The notes beneath the pieces are model-generated. The model was not told where the DNA came from. It did no database searches and was given only the letters and a program-made list of their open reading frames with translations. The position numbers and the translations under genes were made by a program. Positions 31,683-40,953 of a stretch of DNA of 64,000 bases are shown here, in pieces; position 1 is the first letter of the stretch; each line of letters starts with the position of its first letter. Origin of the DNA: Sphingomonas sp. LR60. Its GTDB lineage: Bacteria > Pseudomonadota > Alphaproteobacteria > Sphingomonadales > Sphingomonadaceae. The stretch spans positions 2,172,501 through 2,236,500 of the forward strand of contig NZ_JASPFK010000001.1 in assembly GCF_036855935.1 (NCBI RefSeq), in the 5' to 3' direction.

Positions 31683-32651
31683 ATGTCGCCGCTGATCCTG
31701 CTGCTATTGGCCGCGGGGATGACGCTGGGGCTGCTGGTCTTCGCGCTGGCCGGACCGTCGACTCAGAAAGCTGGCACGCGTCGGCTGGCGGTGCTGCGCG
31801 AGCGGCATGTTGCCGTACCGACGAACACGATCGAGGCGCAGATGCGCCGGATCACCGGGCGGAGCGCAACGCGCGCCGACCTGGCGATGACGCGTATCCT
31901 GCCCAACGCCGCCGAGTTGCGGAAGCGGCTGTCGATGACCGGCAAGTCGTGGACGGTCGGGCAATATGGCATCGCAGGCGGGACGATCGCGGCGGTGACG
32001 CTGCTGCTGTTGCTGGTGCAGGGCGTGACGGTGCTGATCGCCCTTCCGGTCGGCATGTTGCTGGGCGCGATGATCCCGCATTTCACGGTCGGGTTCCTGA
32101 TCAAGCGCCGCATCGCGGCCTTCATCGCCAAATTTCCCGATGCGATCGAACTGCTGGTCCGCGGCCTGCGCTCGGGCCTGCCGATCTCGGAGACGATGCA
32201 GGTCGTCGCCGCCGAGGTGCCGGGGCCCGTCGGCGAGGAATTCCGCTCGGTATCCGACAAGATGCGGATCGGTCGCGGCATGGACGTCGCGCTGCAGGAA
32301 ACCGCCGACCGGCTGATGACCGCCGAGTTCCAGTTCTTCGTCATCACGATCGCGATCCAGCGCGAGACCGGCGGCAACCTTGCCGAAACGCTCCAGAACC
32401 TTGCCACGGTGCTCCGTCAGCGCGGCCAGATGAAGCTGAAGATCAAGGCGATGTCGTCTGAATCGAAGGCGTCCGCCTATATCATCGGTTCGCTGCCGTT
32501 CATCGTCTTCGCGCTGATCTACTCGATCAACCCGCCGTATATGCAGACGTTCTTCAGCGACACGCGGCTGTCGGTCGCCGCAGTCGGTGGCCTGATCTGG
32601 ATGTCGATCGGCGCCTTCATCATGTCCCGTATGGTGAGTTTCGAGATCTGA
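31683..32651 (+). CDS. tadB: Pilus assembly inner-membrane protein TadB
   Basis: A 322-residue T2SSF-domain platform protein. Two helices are near the N-terminus (LILLLLAAGMTLGLLVFALA, and residues 100-145), the GspF-like core has FIAKFPDAIELLVRGLRSGL and VITIAIQRETGGNLAETLQN, and two C-terminal helices follow. The GGAGCC before ATG 31683 provides a ribosome site. It partners with TadC and with the ATPase CpaF, whose gene is absent here. tadC begins one base after its stop codon. Confidence 0.94.
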   Translation: MSPLILLLLAAGMTLGLLVFALAGPSTQKAGTRRLAVLRERHVAVPTNTIEAQMRRITGRSATRADLAMTRILPNAAELRKRLSMTGKSWTVGQYGIAGGTIAAVTLLLLLVQGVTVLIALPVGMLLGAMIPHFTVGFLIKRRIAAFIAKFPDAIELLVRGLRSGLPISETMQVVAAEVPGPVGEEFRSVSDKMRIGRGMDVALQETADRLMTAEFQFFVITIAIQRETGGNLAETLQNLATVLRQRGQMKLKIKAMSSESKASAYIIGSLPFIVFALIYSINPPYMQTFFSDTRLSVAAVGGLIWMSIGAFIMSRMVSFEI

Positions 32652-32652
32652 T

Positions 32653-33636
32653 ATGCCCATGCTGTTCGGCCTCGATCTGCTGATGCTGGCGACGCTGCTG
32701 CCCGGACTCGGCGCGGCGCTGCTCATCGGCGCCTATGCCACCCGCGCGCTCCGCGATCCGATGACGCGGCGCGTCCGCACGCTCAACGATCGCCGTGAGC
32801 AGTTGAAGGCGGGTATCACCGCCTCGACCGCGAAGCGGCGCACCAAGCTGGTCCACCAGAGCAATGCCGCCGATCGCGTCCGCACCTTGCTGTCGTCGCT
32901 GCGCGTCTTGCAGGACGAGCAGGTCAAGGACGCTCAACGCAAGCTGGTCCAGGCGGGCATCCGCAACAAGGAATGGGCGGTCGCGGTCATCTTCGGCCGG
33001 TTGGTGCTGCCGATCGTGTTCGGTGGCCTCATGGTGATCTGGGTGTATCTGCTCGACGCCTTTCCCGAATGGGGCGCCCTCAAGCGCTATGGGCTGGTCG
33101 CGGGGACGTTCGTGCTCGCCTACAAGGCACCCGACATCTACTTGAAAAACAGGATCACCAAGCGCACCGACGGCATCCGCAAGGGCCTTCCCGACGCGCT
33201 CGACCTGCTCGTGATCTGCGCTGAGGCCGGCTTGACCGTCGATGCCGCCTTCCACCGCGTTTCGCGCGAGCTGGGCAAGGCCTATGCCGAACTCGGCGAG
33301 GAATTTGCGCTGACCGCGATCGAGCTGGGATTCCTAACCGACCGGCGGCAGGCGTTCGAGAACCTCGCCAATCGTGTCGACCTCGATGCGGTGCGCGGCG
33401 TCGTGACGACGATGATCCAGACCGAGAAATACGGCACGCCGCTCGCCAGCGCGCTCCGCGTGCTCTCGGCCGAATTCCGTCACGAGCGAATGATGCGCGC
33501 CGAGGAAAAGGCGGCACGCTTGCCGGCGATCATGACGGTGCCGCTGATCATGTTCATCCTGCCGGTATTGTTCATCGTCATCCTCGGACCGGCCGCCTGC
33601 TCGCTCAACGACTCGTTCATCAACGCCAAGCCATAG
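32653..33636 (+). CDS. tadC: Pilus assembly inner-membrane protein TadC
   Basis: A 327-residue T2SSF-domain protein paralogous to TadB: PDALDLLVICAEAGLTVDAA, then LGEEFALTAIELGFLTDRRQ and IQTEKYGTPLASALRVLS match TadC. It has an N-terminal membrane anchor, two central helices and a final helix (MTVPLIMFILPVLFIVILGP). It is the last recognisable pilus gene; no TadD, TadE or TadG gene follows. Confidence 0.94.
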   Translation: MPMLFGLDLLMLATLLPGLGAALLIGAYATRALRDPMTRRVRTLNDRREQLKAGITASTAKRRTKLVHQSNAADRVRTLLSSLRVLQDEQVKDAQRKLVQAGIRNKEWAVAVIFGRLVLPIVFGGLMVIWVYLLDAFPEWGALKRYGLVAGTFVLAYKAPDIYLKNRITKRTDGIRKGLPDALDLLVICAEAGLTVDAAFHRVSRELGKAYAELGEEFALTAIELGFLTDRRQAFENLANRVDLDAVRGVVTTMIQTEKYGTPLASALRVLSAEFRHERMMRAEEKAARLPAIMTVPLIMFILPVLFIVILGPAACSLNDSFINAKP

Positions 33637-33688
33637 GAACAGCCGCCCGATTGCGTCGTTCAGCCACTGTAACGAGTGGAGATTCGTC

Positions 33689-34138
33689 ATGCTGTTCACC
33701 ACGACAACGCAATATATCGCGGTGGCGATCGCGCTGGTCGCCGGTTGGCTGTTCGGTCTGGCCAGTCATCCCGGCGGGCGGAAGTGGAAAGAGCGCTATG
33801 TCACTGAGCGCGACGCGCATGCGGTGACCAACAAGCGAATTGCCGAGCTGGAACGCGATCACGACACCGCCACTAAGCGCGCCACCGAGCTGGAACGCGA
33901 CCACGGCACTGTCGGTACGCGCGTCACCGAGCTGGAGCGCGAGCGTGATCTTGCCAATGAGCGTGTCGCGGAGCTGAAGCGCGAGAACGACGAACTGGAG
34001 CGCGAGAACAGCCGCTTGTCGGCCGCGCGGCCGGTGGTGGAAGATCGCTTCGTTCGTGACGATCGCCCGTACGACGGGGATCGATATGACGGTGATCGGC
34101 TTGCACCCGGGCATCCGCGCGATCGTGGGTTTATCTGA
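33689..34138 (+). CDS. Membrane-anchored coiled-coil protein with 14-residue repeats
   Basis: A 149-residue protein of unknown function. Residues 8-25 form one hydrophobic helix (YIAVAIALVAGWLFGLAS). Residues about 48-105 are four charged 14-residue units of the type AELERDHDTATKR, ATELERDHGTVGTR, VTELERERDLANER and VAELKRENDELERE, expected to be a long coiled coil. The C-terminus is Asp/Arg-rich. GGAG seven bases before the ATG supports the start. It lies 52 bp after tadC; membership of the pilus operon is possible but unproven. Confidence 0.7.
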   Translation: MLFTTTTQYIAVAIALVAGWLFGLASHPGGRKWKERYVTERDAHAVTNKRIAELERDHDTATKRATELERDHGTVGTRVTELERERDLANERVAELKRENDELERENSRLSAARPVVEDRFVRDDRPYDGDRYDGDRLAPGHPRDRGFI

Positions 34139-34726
34139 GCGAGTAGATGCTCCGTCGCCTCTCGCTTTCGGTGACCAACTGATCGTGAAGCGACGCACCT
34201 TTTCTCGTTCGTCAGCCAGCCGGCGCGTTGCACTCGAAGACAGACTTCGCTCGATTGATGGTGCAACTGATGCCCGTCAATTAATCGGCGTGTCAGAGTA
34301 CAATCACGTTTAGTCGAATCGACGGCGTCATTGCGAGCTTGGCTCGTGCCAATGCTATCGTGATTTAAGGTGCGATTCATCAAAGCTCAGGTGTGTACCC
34401 CGGCGAAGGCCGGGGTCCAGTTGGGTGACCCTGCCGATGCGCGGCGCGCTCCATTTCCCGGACCTTCCCAACTGGGCCCCGGCCTTCGCCGGGGTGCAGA
34501 TAGTGCCAAACGGCTGGTCCGCCTTGATCAACCCAACACCCGACATTCGCCGAATGAAGGCGAGGAAGTCACGGCTGCCAACCGGCCGGTATCGTGGGCG
34601 GCATCATCAGCAACGCCGCACCCAGCTCGGTCCCGCCCCGAACTCACCCCGGTGACGATCGCTACCGACCCGACCAACCGCTGCGGTCCATTGGATAAGA
34701 CCGATCCTTCCGCCGCCAATATCCGA
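34139..34726. other. 588-bp intergenic region with palindromic repeats, no convincing gene
   Basis: Short frames exist but none has a good start or protein-like composition. Contents are a partial CGTCATTGCGAGC motif at 34327-34339 and the large inverted repeat at 34396-34497. The stretch 34560-34726 has no structure I can name. It lies between the convergent coiled-coil gene and the Gfo/Idh oxidoreductase gene. Confidence 0.6.
34396..34497. repeat. Inverted repeat, CCCCGGCGAAGGCCGGGG family, copy 1
   Basis: The left arm (34396-34425, TACCCCGGCGAAGGCCGGGG then TCCAGTTGGG) is matched by an inverted right arm at 34467-34497 (CCCAACTGGGCCCCGGCCTT...). The arms are about 30 bases and the spacer about 41. 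A second copy with the same organisation is at 62890-62991. Confidence 0.9.
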
Positions 34727-35860
34727 TCAGTCGCCGGTCGGCGGCGCAGCATTGACGGGATCGGGTGCCGACACCGCTCGCAGCGTCTGCTCCTGAAAAT
34801 CCGGATCGATCCGCCGCGTGCGACCGATCGACGGGATCTTGACCGCCTGCTTCGTCTTGAGCGCCTCGACGATCGCCTCGATCACCAGCAGGTCGGCAAG
34901 TCCCTCCTCACCGTCCGGCTCGGGCGAGCGATCTTCGAGGATGCAGTCGGAGAAATACTTCAGCTCGCCGCCGAATTGATCGGTGGCTTTGAACGTCTCC
35001 GCGCTGTCTTTCTCACCGACACGACGACGATGCGCCAGGCCCTGGCCGAAGCCGAACGCCGGATCCATCTGGATCGAACCCTTGGTGCCGGCAATGGTCA
35101 GGATATCGACGTTGTTGGCATAATAGCTGACCGTGAACTGCGCGAGGCGATTGCCCGGCATCCGCAGCGTCACCGCGAACGTATCGTCCAGGTCGCCGAA
35201 CCCCGAGCCCGAATGGCGTACCGCCAGCGCCGAGACGACCTCCAGCGGCTCCGCCCCGAACAGGTAGCGGATCGCGTTGATCGGATAGGGTGCCATGTCG
35301 AACAACGGCCCGGCCTCGATCCCGCTCGTCGCGCGGTGGTTGGCGGGATCGACCATCTGCGTGAAGCAGGCGGTGAAGGAGATCAGTTCACCGAGTTCGC
35401 CGGTGCGGATCCGTCGGATCGCGTCGAGCGTCGCCGGCTCGAAGTGCAGGCGGTAAGCGGTCATCAGCTGCGCCTTGCCCTTGGCGGCCGCCGCCATGAT
35501 CTCGCGTGCCTTCGCCGACGACACGTCGAGCGGCTTCTCGCTCAACACGTGGATACCGGCCTCGAGCGCCGGCACTGCGAACTCCGCGTGCCGCCAGTTG
35601 GGCGTCGCGAGATAGATCGCGTCGATCTCGCCCGACGCGAGCAGCGCCGGAAATTGCTCGTAGCTGTAGAGGTGCTTGATGCCGTAGCGCTTGCCGAGCT
35701 TTTCCAGCTTCTCGGGATCGCCCGACACTAGCGCCGTCATCGTCGAATTGCCGGTATGCGACACGCCCGGCATCAACGCCTCCTGCGAAATGTCGCCGAG
35801 CCCGACGATAGCGTAGCGGACCTTGCGGCCGCCAAGGCCGAGTGCCGAAGCGATGCTCAT
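34727..35860 (-). CDS. Gfo/Idh/MocA family oxidoreductase
   Basis: A 377-residue NAD(P)-dependent dehydrogenase. The dinucleotide-binding motif is RYAIVGLGDISQEALMPG (from residue 15), and the family EKP motif is at 108-110 in HVLSEKPLDVSS. The C-terminal alpha/beta domain includes FDMAPYPINAIRYLFG. ATG 35860 has AGGAG six bases before it. Overall it resembles the glucose-fructose oxidoreductase branch but lacks that enzyme's long Tat signal, so it is probably cytoplasmic and acts on a sugar or cyclitol. No neighbouring sugar genes narrow the substrate. Confidence 0.87.
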   Translation of the reverse strand: MSIASALGLGGRKVRYAIVGLGDISQEALMPGVSHTGNSTMTALVSGDPEKLEKLGKRYGIKHLYSYEQFPALLASGEIDAIYLATPNWRHAEFAVPALEAGIHVLSEKPLDVSSAKAREIMAAAAKGKAQLMTAYRLHFEPATLDAIRRIRTGELGELISFTACFTQMVDPANHRATSGIEAGPLFDMAPYPINAIRYLFGAEPLEVVSALAVRHSGSGFGDLDDTFAVTLRMPGNRLAQFTVSYYANNVDILTIAGTKGSIQMDPAFGFGQGLAHRRRVGEKDSAETFKATDQFGGELKYFSDCILEDRSPEPDGEEGLADLLVIEAIVEALKTKQAVKIPSIGRTRRIDPDFQEQTLRAVSAPDPVNAAPPTGD

Positions 35861-36041
35861 ACGTAACTCCTGATCGGGCAAGTCGGGCGAAACCGCGCCA
35901 CGCCCGCGGATAGTTCCCGTGGCATCAGGGTTTTGTCGCTTCCCCGGCGCGCGCGCCGGTGCCGCGCGGCAGCGGCACCGGTGTCCCAGCCACTGCTCGG
36001 CAGGCGTATCGACCGCGCGCTTTCGGGCGGCAGTCGCTACG

Positions 36042-38753
36042 TCAGGCGCGCGCCTTCAACGCCGCCTGTGCCGCCGCCAACCGTGCGATCGGTACGCGAT
36101 AGGGAGACGCGGAGACGTAATCGAGCCCGACCTGCTCGCAAAAGGCGATCGACGCCGGATCGCCGCCATGCTCGCCGCAGATACCCAGCTTGATGCCAGG
36201 GCGCGTCTTGCGCCCGCGCTCGGCGGCGATCTCGACCAGCTCGCCGACCCCTTCGACATCCAGGCTGACGAACGGATCGCGCGCGTAGATGCCCTTTTCG
36301 ACATAGGCGCCCAGGAAGCGGCTGGCGTCGTCGCGGCTGACACCCAGCGTCGTCTGCGTCAGGTCGTTGGTGCCGAACGAGAAGAACTCGCCCGCCTCCG
36401 CGATCTCGCCCGCGCGCAGCGCCGCACGCGGCAGCTCGATCATCGTGCCGACCAGATAGTCGACTGTCCGCCCGCGCTCGGCGAACACCGTCCTGGCGGC
36501 GGTGTCGACGACGGTCTTCATCAACTCCAGCTCGCGCTTGGTGCCGACCAGCGGGATCATCACCTCGGGGATCGGCGCCTCTCCCGACTTTTCGGCGACG
36601 TCGATCGCCGCCTCGAAGATCGCGCGCGCCTGCATCTCGTAGATTTCGGGATAGGTCACGCCCAGCCGGCAGCCGCGATGCCCGAGCATCGGGTTGAACT
36701 CATGCAGCTCGGCCGCGCGACGCTTCAACTGCTCGACCGCGACACCCGCCGCGGTGGCGACCTCGGCGAACTCATTCTCCTCATGCGGCAGGAATTCGTG
36801 GAGCGGCGGATCGAGCAGCCGCACCGTCACCGGCAGGCCCGCCATCACCTCGAAGATCGCGGTGAAATCGGCGCGTTGTTCCGGGAGCAGCTTCTCCAAC
36901 GCTACGCGACGGCCGGCCTCGTCCTCGGCGAGGATCATCTGGCGCACCGCGGTGATGCGCGCCGCGTCGAAGAACATATGCTCGGTGCGGCACAGCCCGA
37001 CCCCCTCCGCGCCGAAATCGCGCGCGGTGCGGCAGTCGAGCGGCGTTTCGGCATTGGCGCGGACCTTGAGCCGGCGCACGCCATCGGCCCATTCCATCAA
37101 CGTCCCGAAATCGCCGGCCAGTTCGGGCTGGATCGTCGCGACCTCGCCGATCATCACCTCGCCGGTCGCGCCGTCGATCGTCAGCGTGTCGCCCTCGCGC
37201 ACCTCGCGGCCCCCGCAGCGCAGCACCTTGTCCTTGGCGGAGATCGACAGCGATCCCGCGCCCGAAACGCACGGCCGCCCCATGCCGCGGGCGACCACCG
37301 CGGCGTGGCTGGTCATCCCGCCGCGCGCGGTCAGGATGCCCTTCGCGGCGTGCATCCCGTGGATGTCCTCCGGGCTGGTTTCGGTGCGGACGAGGATCAC
37401 CGCCTTGCCGTCCGCCGCCATCCGCTCGGCGGTGTCGGCGTCGAACACCACCAGCCCGCTAGCCGCCCCCGGCGAGGCGGGCAGCCCCTTGGTCAGCACG
37501 TCGCGGGTCGCCTCGGGATCGAGCGTCGGGTGGAGCAATTGGTCGAGCGCCTGCGGCTCGACGCGCGCGATCGCTTCCTCGCGGGTGATCAGCCCCTCGC
37601 TCGCCATCTCCACCGCGATCTTGAGCGCGGCCTTGGCGGTGCGCTTGCCCGAGCGGGTCTGGAGCATCCACAGCTTCCCGCGCTCGACGGTGAACTCGAT
37701 GTCCTGCATGTCGCGGTAATGGGTTTCGAGCTTGTCGAAGACCGCCGCCAACTCGGTATAGACCTGGGGCAGCGCCTCTTCCATCGACAGCGGCTTGGCC
37801 CCCGCTTCCTCGCGCGCGGCCTTCGTCAGATACTGGGGCGTGCGGATGCCGGCGACGACGTCCTCGCCCTGCGCATTGATCAGGAACTCGCCGTAATAGG
37901 CGCGGTCGCCCTTCGCCGGATCGCGGGTGAAGGCGACGCCGGTCGCGCTGGTGTCGCCCATGTTCCCGAACACCATCGCCTGCACGTTGACCGCGGTGCC
38001 CCAGTCGCCGGGAATGTGGTTCAGGCGGCGATAGACCTTCGCCCGCTCCGACTGCCACGATCCGAACACCGCGCCGACCGCGCCCCAGAGCTGGTCATGC
38101 ACGTCCTGCGGGAAGGGCTTGCCCCATTCCTTCGCGACGACACCCTTGTACTCGGCGACCAGTTCGCGCCAGTCGGCCGCCGACAATTCGGTATCGAGCG
38201 TGTAGCCGCGATCCTCCTTGGCGATCTCCAACGCTTCCTCGAAGGCGCCGTGATCGAGTTCGAGCACGACGTCCGAATACATCTGGATGAAGCGGCGGTA
38301 GCTGTCCCAGGCGAAGCGCTCGTCGCCGCTCGTCTTGGCGAGCCCCTCGACGGTTTCGTCGTTGAGGCCGAGGTTGAGGACCGTGTCCATCATCCCCGGC
38401 ATCGACACGCGCGCGCCGGAGCGGACCGACACCAGCAACGGATCGGCAGCGTTTCCGAATGCCTTGCCGGTGATCTGCTCGATATGCGCGATCCCTTCGG
38501 CGACCTCGGCCTTGAGCGAGTCCGGAAAGCGCTCGCCCTCGTCGTAATAGCGCGCGCACATCGCGGTCGAGATCGTGAAGCCCGGCGGCACCGGCAGGTC
38601 GATCGACGCCATTTCGGCGAGGTTCGCGCCCTTGCCGCCGAGCAGGTTCCGCACCTCGGCAGGAACGTCCCCCGGACGTTCCTGTGACCCGACGCGCCCC
38701 TTGCCCCCGTCGGAGACGCCGCCACCGAAGCGATAGACGTAACGCTGGGTCAT
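36042..38753 (-). CDS. ppdK: Pyruvate, phosphate dikinase
   Basis: A 903-residue enzyme that interconverts pyruvate + ATP + Pi and PEP + AMP + PPi. The nucleotide-binding domain begins LLGGKGANLAEMASIDLPVP, the swivelling phosphohistidine is H483 in GGMTSHAAVVARGMGRPCVS, and the PEP site has GICGEHGGDPASIAF near the C-terminus. Unusually, residues about 15-33 (VSDGGKGRVGSQERPGDVPA) form an insertion before the conserved NLLGGKG; its DNA contains the perfect palindrome at 38660-38684. The frame remains open. It suggests gluconeogenic growth on organic acids or amino acids. Confidence 0.96.
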   Translation of the reverse strand: MTQRYVYRFGGGVSDGGKGRVGSQERPGDVPAEVRNLLGGKGANLAEMASIDLPVPPGFTISTAMCARYYDEGERFPDSLKAEVAEGIAHIEQITGKAFGNAADPLLVSVRSGARVSMPGMMDTVLNLGLNDETVEGLAKTSGDERFAWDSYRRFIQMYSDVVLELDHGAFEEALEIAKEDRGYTLDTELSAADWRELVAEYKGVVAKEWGKPFPQDVHDQLWGAVGAVFGSWQSERAKVYRRLNHIPGDWGTAVNVQAMVFGNMGDTSATGVAFTRDPAKGDRAYYGEFLINAQGEDVVAGIRTPQYLTKAAREEAGAKPLSMEEALPQVYTELAAVFDKLETHYRDMQDIEFTVERGKLWMLQTRSGKRTAKAALKIAVEMASEGLITREEAIARVEPQALDQLLHPTLDPEATRDVLTKGLPASPGAASGLVVFDADTAERMAADGKAVILVRTETSPEDIHGMHAAKGILTARGGMTSHAAVVARGMGRPCVSGAGSLSISAKDKVLRCGGREVREGDTLTIDGATGEVMIGEVATIQPELAGDFGTLMEWADGVRRLKVRANAETPLDCRTARDFGAEGVGLCRTEHMFFDAARITAVRQMILAEDEAGRRVALEKLLPEQRADFTAIFEVMAGLPVTVRLLDPPLHEFLPHEENEFAEVATAAGVAVEQLKRRAAELHEFNPMLGHRGCRLGVTYPEIYEMQARAIFEAAIDVAEKSGEAPIPEVMIPLVGTKRELELMKTVVDTAARTVFAERGRTVDYLVGTMIELPRAALRAGEIAEAGEFFSFGTNDLTQTTLGVSRDDASRFLGAYVEKGIYARDPFVSLDVEGVGELVEIAAERGRKTRPGIKLGICGEHGGDPASIAFCEQVGLDYVSASPYRVPIARLAAAQAALKARA
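38660..38684. repeat. Perfect palindrome inside the ppdK coding sequence
   Basis: Arms of 11 bases, CAGGAACGTCC (38660-38670) and GGACGTTCCTG (38674-38684), flank CCC. It encodes residues 24-31 of PpdK, in a stretch absent from typical PpdK between FGGG and NLLGGKG. This looks like an in-frame palindromic insertion near the N-terminus. Confidence 0.8.
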
Positions 38754-38827
38754 GGTTCCTCGTCCTTGATTTCGCGTCGGTGGCCCGCGCGAATGTTGCG
38801 AAAGTTGAGGCGCCGGCGGGGTAAGCG

Positions 38828-40953
38828 TCAGCCCTCGATTCTCGAAAAGTCGGCCACCTTGTGCACTGCGGCGCGAACGCGCGCCAGCAGGATTAAACGT
38901 GTTTTACGCTTCTCCGGATCGCTGTCGTTGACGGTAACGCTATCAAAGAACGCGTCGATCGGCGCGCGCAAGTTGGCCAGCGCCGCCATCGCGCCCTCGA
39001 AATCCTCTCGCGCGATTGCTTGCGCCGCGGCGGGTTCGGCGGCGTCGAGCGCGGCGATCAGCGCAGCTTCGTCCTTCTCGGGCGTGTAGGACAGTGGTTG
39101 TTGATTGGGTGCCGCGGGCTCTTCGTCGGTGACGCCTTCCTTCTTGAGGATGTTGGCGGCGCGCTTGTAGCCAGCGAGCAGGTTCGCGCCGTCATCGGTG
39201 GTGACGAACGATTGCAGCGCGCGGACGCGGGCGAGCAGGCGGACGAGATCGTCCTCACCGCCAAGCGCGAACACCGCGTCGATCAGGTCGTGGCGGACAC
39301 CGGCCTCGCGTTGCTGGACCTTGAGGCGGTCGGCGAAGAAGTCGAGCAGTTCGGCCGGCACCTGATAGCGAAGGTTGTTCTCGGTAATCAGGCGAATAAC
39401 GCCCAGCGCCGAGCGACGGAGCGCGAACGGATCTTTCGAACCGGTCGGTGCCTGACCGATCGCGAAGAATTGCTGGAGGCTGTCCAGCTTATCCGCCAGC
39501 GCAACCGCGACCGTTACCGGGTCCGTCGGAACGTCGTCGCCCTGCCCGACCGGCTTGTAATGGTCGCGGATCGCGTTCGCGACGGCTTCGTCCTCGCCCT
39601 GCGCGGCGGCGTAATAGCCACCCATCAAGCCCTGTAGCTCGGGGAACTCGCCGACCATGCCGGTGACGAGGTCGGCCTTGGCCAGCTTTGCGGCGCGGTA
39701 GGCTTGTTGGGCGAGCGCCTCCCTCTCCCCTCCGGGGAGAGGGCCGGGGTGAGGGGTTGGGGTCTCAGCGAGACCGGCCCCTCGGTGAGACACCGGCCCC
39801 TCACCCAAACCCTCTCCCCGGGGGGAAAGGGCTTAACGATGCCGTCTTCGACCAGCCACTTGGCTAGCTTGGCAACGCGTTCGACCTTGTCCGCGACGGT
39901 GCCGAGCTTTTCGTGGAAAACGATCCGGTCGAGCTTCTTCACCTGCTCCTCCAGCGGCACCTTCAGATCGGTGTCGTAGAAGAAGCGCGCATCGCTCAGT
40001 CGTGCGGCGAGCACCTTGCGGTTGCCCTCGACGATCTTCGCACCGCCATCGTGCGCGACGATGTTAGCGGTACAGATGAAGGCGTTGGCGAGCTTCGCCG
40101 CACCGTCGCGACACACGAAATATTTCTGATTCACGCGCGCAGTCAATTGGATGACCTCGGGCGGCACCGACAGGAACTCCGCGTCGAAACGGCCAAGCAG
40201 CGGCACCGGCCATTCGGTCAGTCCGGCATTCTCGGCGACCAGCCCTTCGTCCTCGACCAGCACCAGACCTGCCTCGGCGGCGAGCCCGGCGGCGCGGTCG
40301 CGGATGATCGCGGCGCGCTCGTCCTGGTCGACGATGACGTGGCAGGCGCGCAGCTTCTCGACATAGTCCAGCGCCGACCCGATCGTGATCGCACTCGGAT
40401 GGTGGAAGCGGTGGCAGAGCGTCGCCGCGCCGCTCTCGACACCGGCGATCGTGACCGGCACGACCTGTTCGCCGAGCAACGCGACGATGCCCTGGAGCGG
40501 GCGGACCCAGCGCAGGCTCTCGGTCGATAGCGAGGCATCGCCCCAGCGCATCGACTTCGGCCAGGGAAAGGCGCGGATCACGGCCGGGATCGCTTCGGCG
40601 AGCACGTCCGCGGTCGCGCGACCGGGCTTTTCGGTGATCGCGTAGAGCACGCCGTCGCGCTCGGTAAGCTGCTCGCGGGTCAGCCCGGTCTTGCGGAGGA
40701 ACCCCTCCAGCGCCTGCGGCGGCGCGGCAGCGCGCGGGCCCTTCACTTCCTCGCTGACCGCCTGCGTGGCGTCGGGCAGGTCGCGCAGGATCAGCGTCAG
40801 GCGGCGCGGAGTCGCGTAGGTGACGGTCGCGGCGGCGGTGAGCCCGGCCTTCGCCAGCTCGGCGGCGAACAGCCGTGCGAGATCCTCGCGCGCCTTGGCC
40901 TGCATCCGCGCCGGGATTTCCTCCGAGCGGAGTTCGAGAAGAAAATCGCTCAC
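38828..40953 (-). CDS. glyS: Glycyl-tRNA synthetase beta subunit, with internal palindromic insert and apparent frameshift
   Basis: The beta subunit of the alpha2-beta2 glycyl-tRNA synthetase. The start is GTG 40953 ([16 protein letters not shown]), overlapping the glyQ stop as GTGA. The N-terminal part runs to [14 protein letters not shown] and the C-terminal part resumes at [20 protein letters not shown], ending [11 protein letters not shown]. Between them, 39721-39831 is a palindromic repeat. The two halves are in different frames. One more base in the six-base run at 39820-39825 would join them through the insert (about 708 residues in all). As the gene is essential, the frameshift is probably a sequencing error and the insert probably real. 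Confidence 0.9.
39721..39831. repeat. Palindromic repeat element inserted in glyS
   Basis: Outer arms are CCCTCTCCCCTCCGGGGAGA (39721 on) and the CCCTCTCCCCGGGGGG run near 39811-39831; inner arms GGTGAGGGGTT and CCGGCCCCTCACCC are inverted copies, with a GGTCTCAGCGAGACC palindrome inside. If one base is added it encodes about 37 residues, Pro/Gly/Glu-rich, placed between two conserved parts of GlyS. Confidence 0.85.

Noticed and set aside
34528..34752. Small minus-strand frame upstream of the Gfo/Idh gene end
   Set aside because: No ribosome site, no motif and overlap with the oxidoreductase C-terminus.
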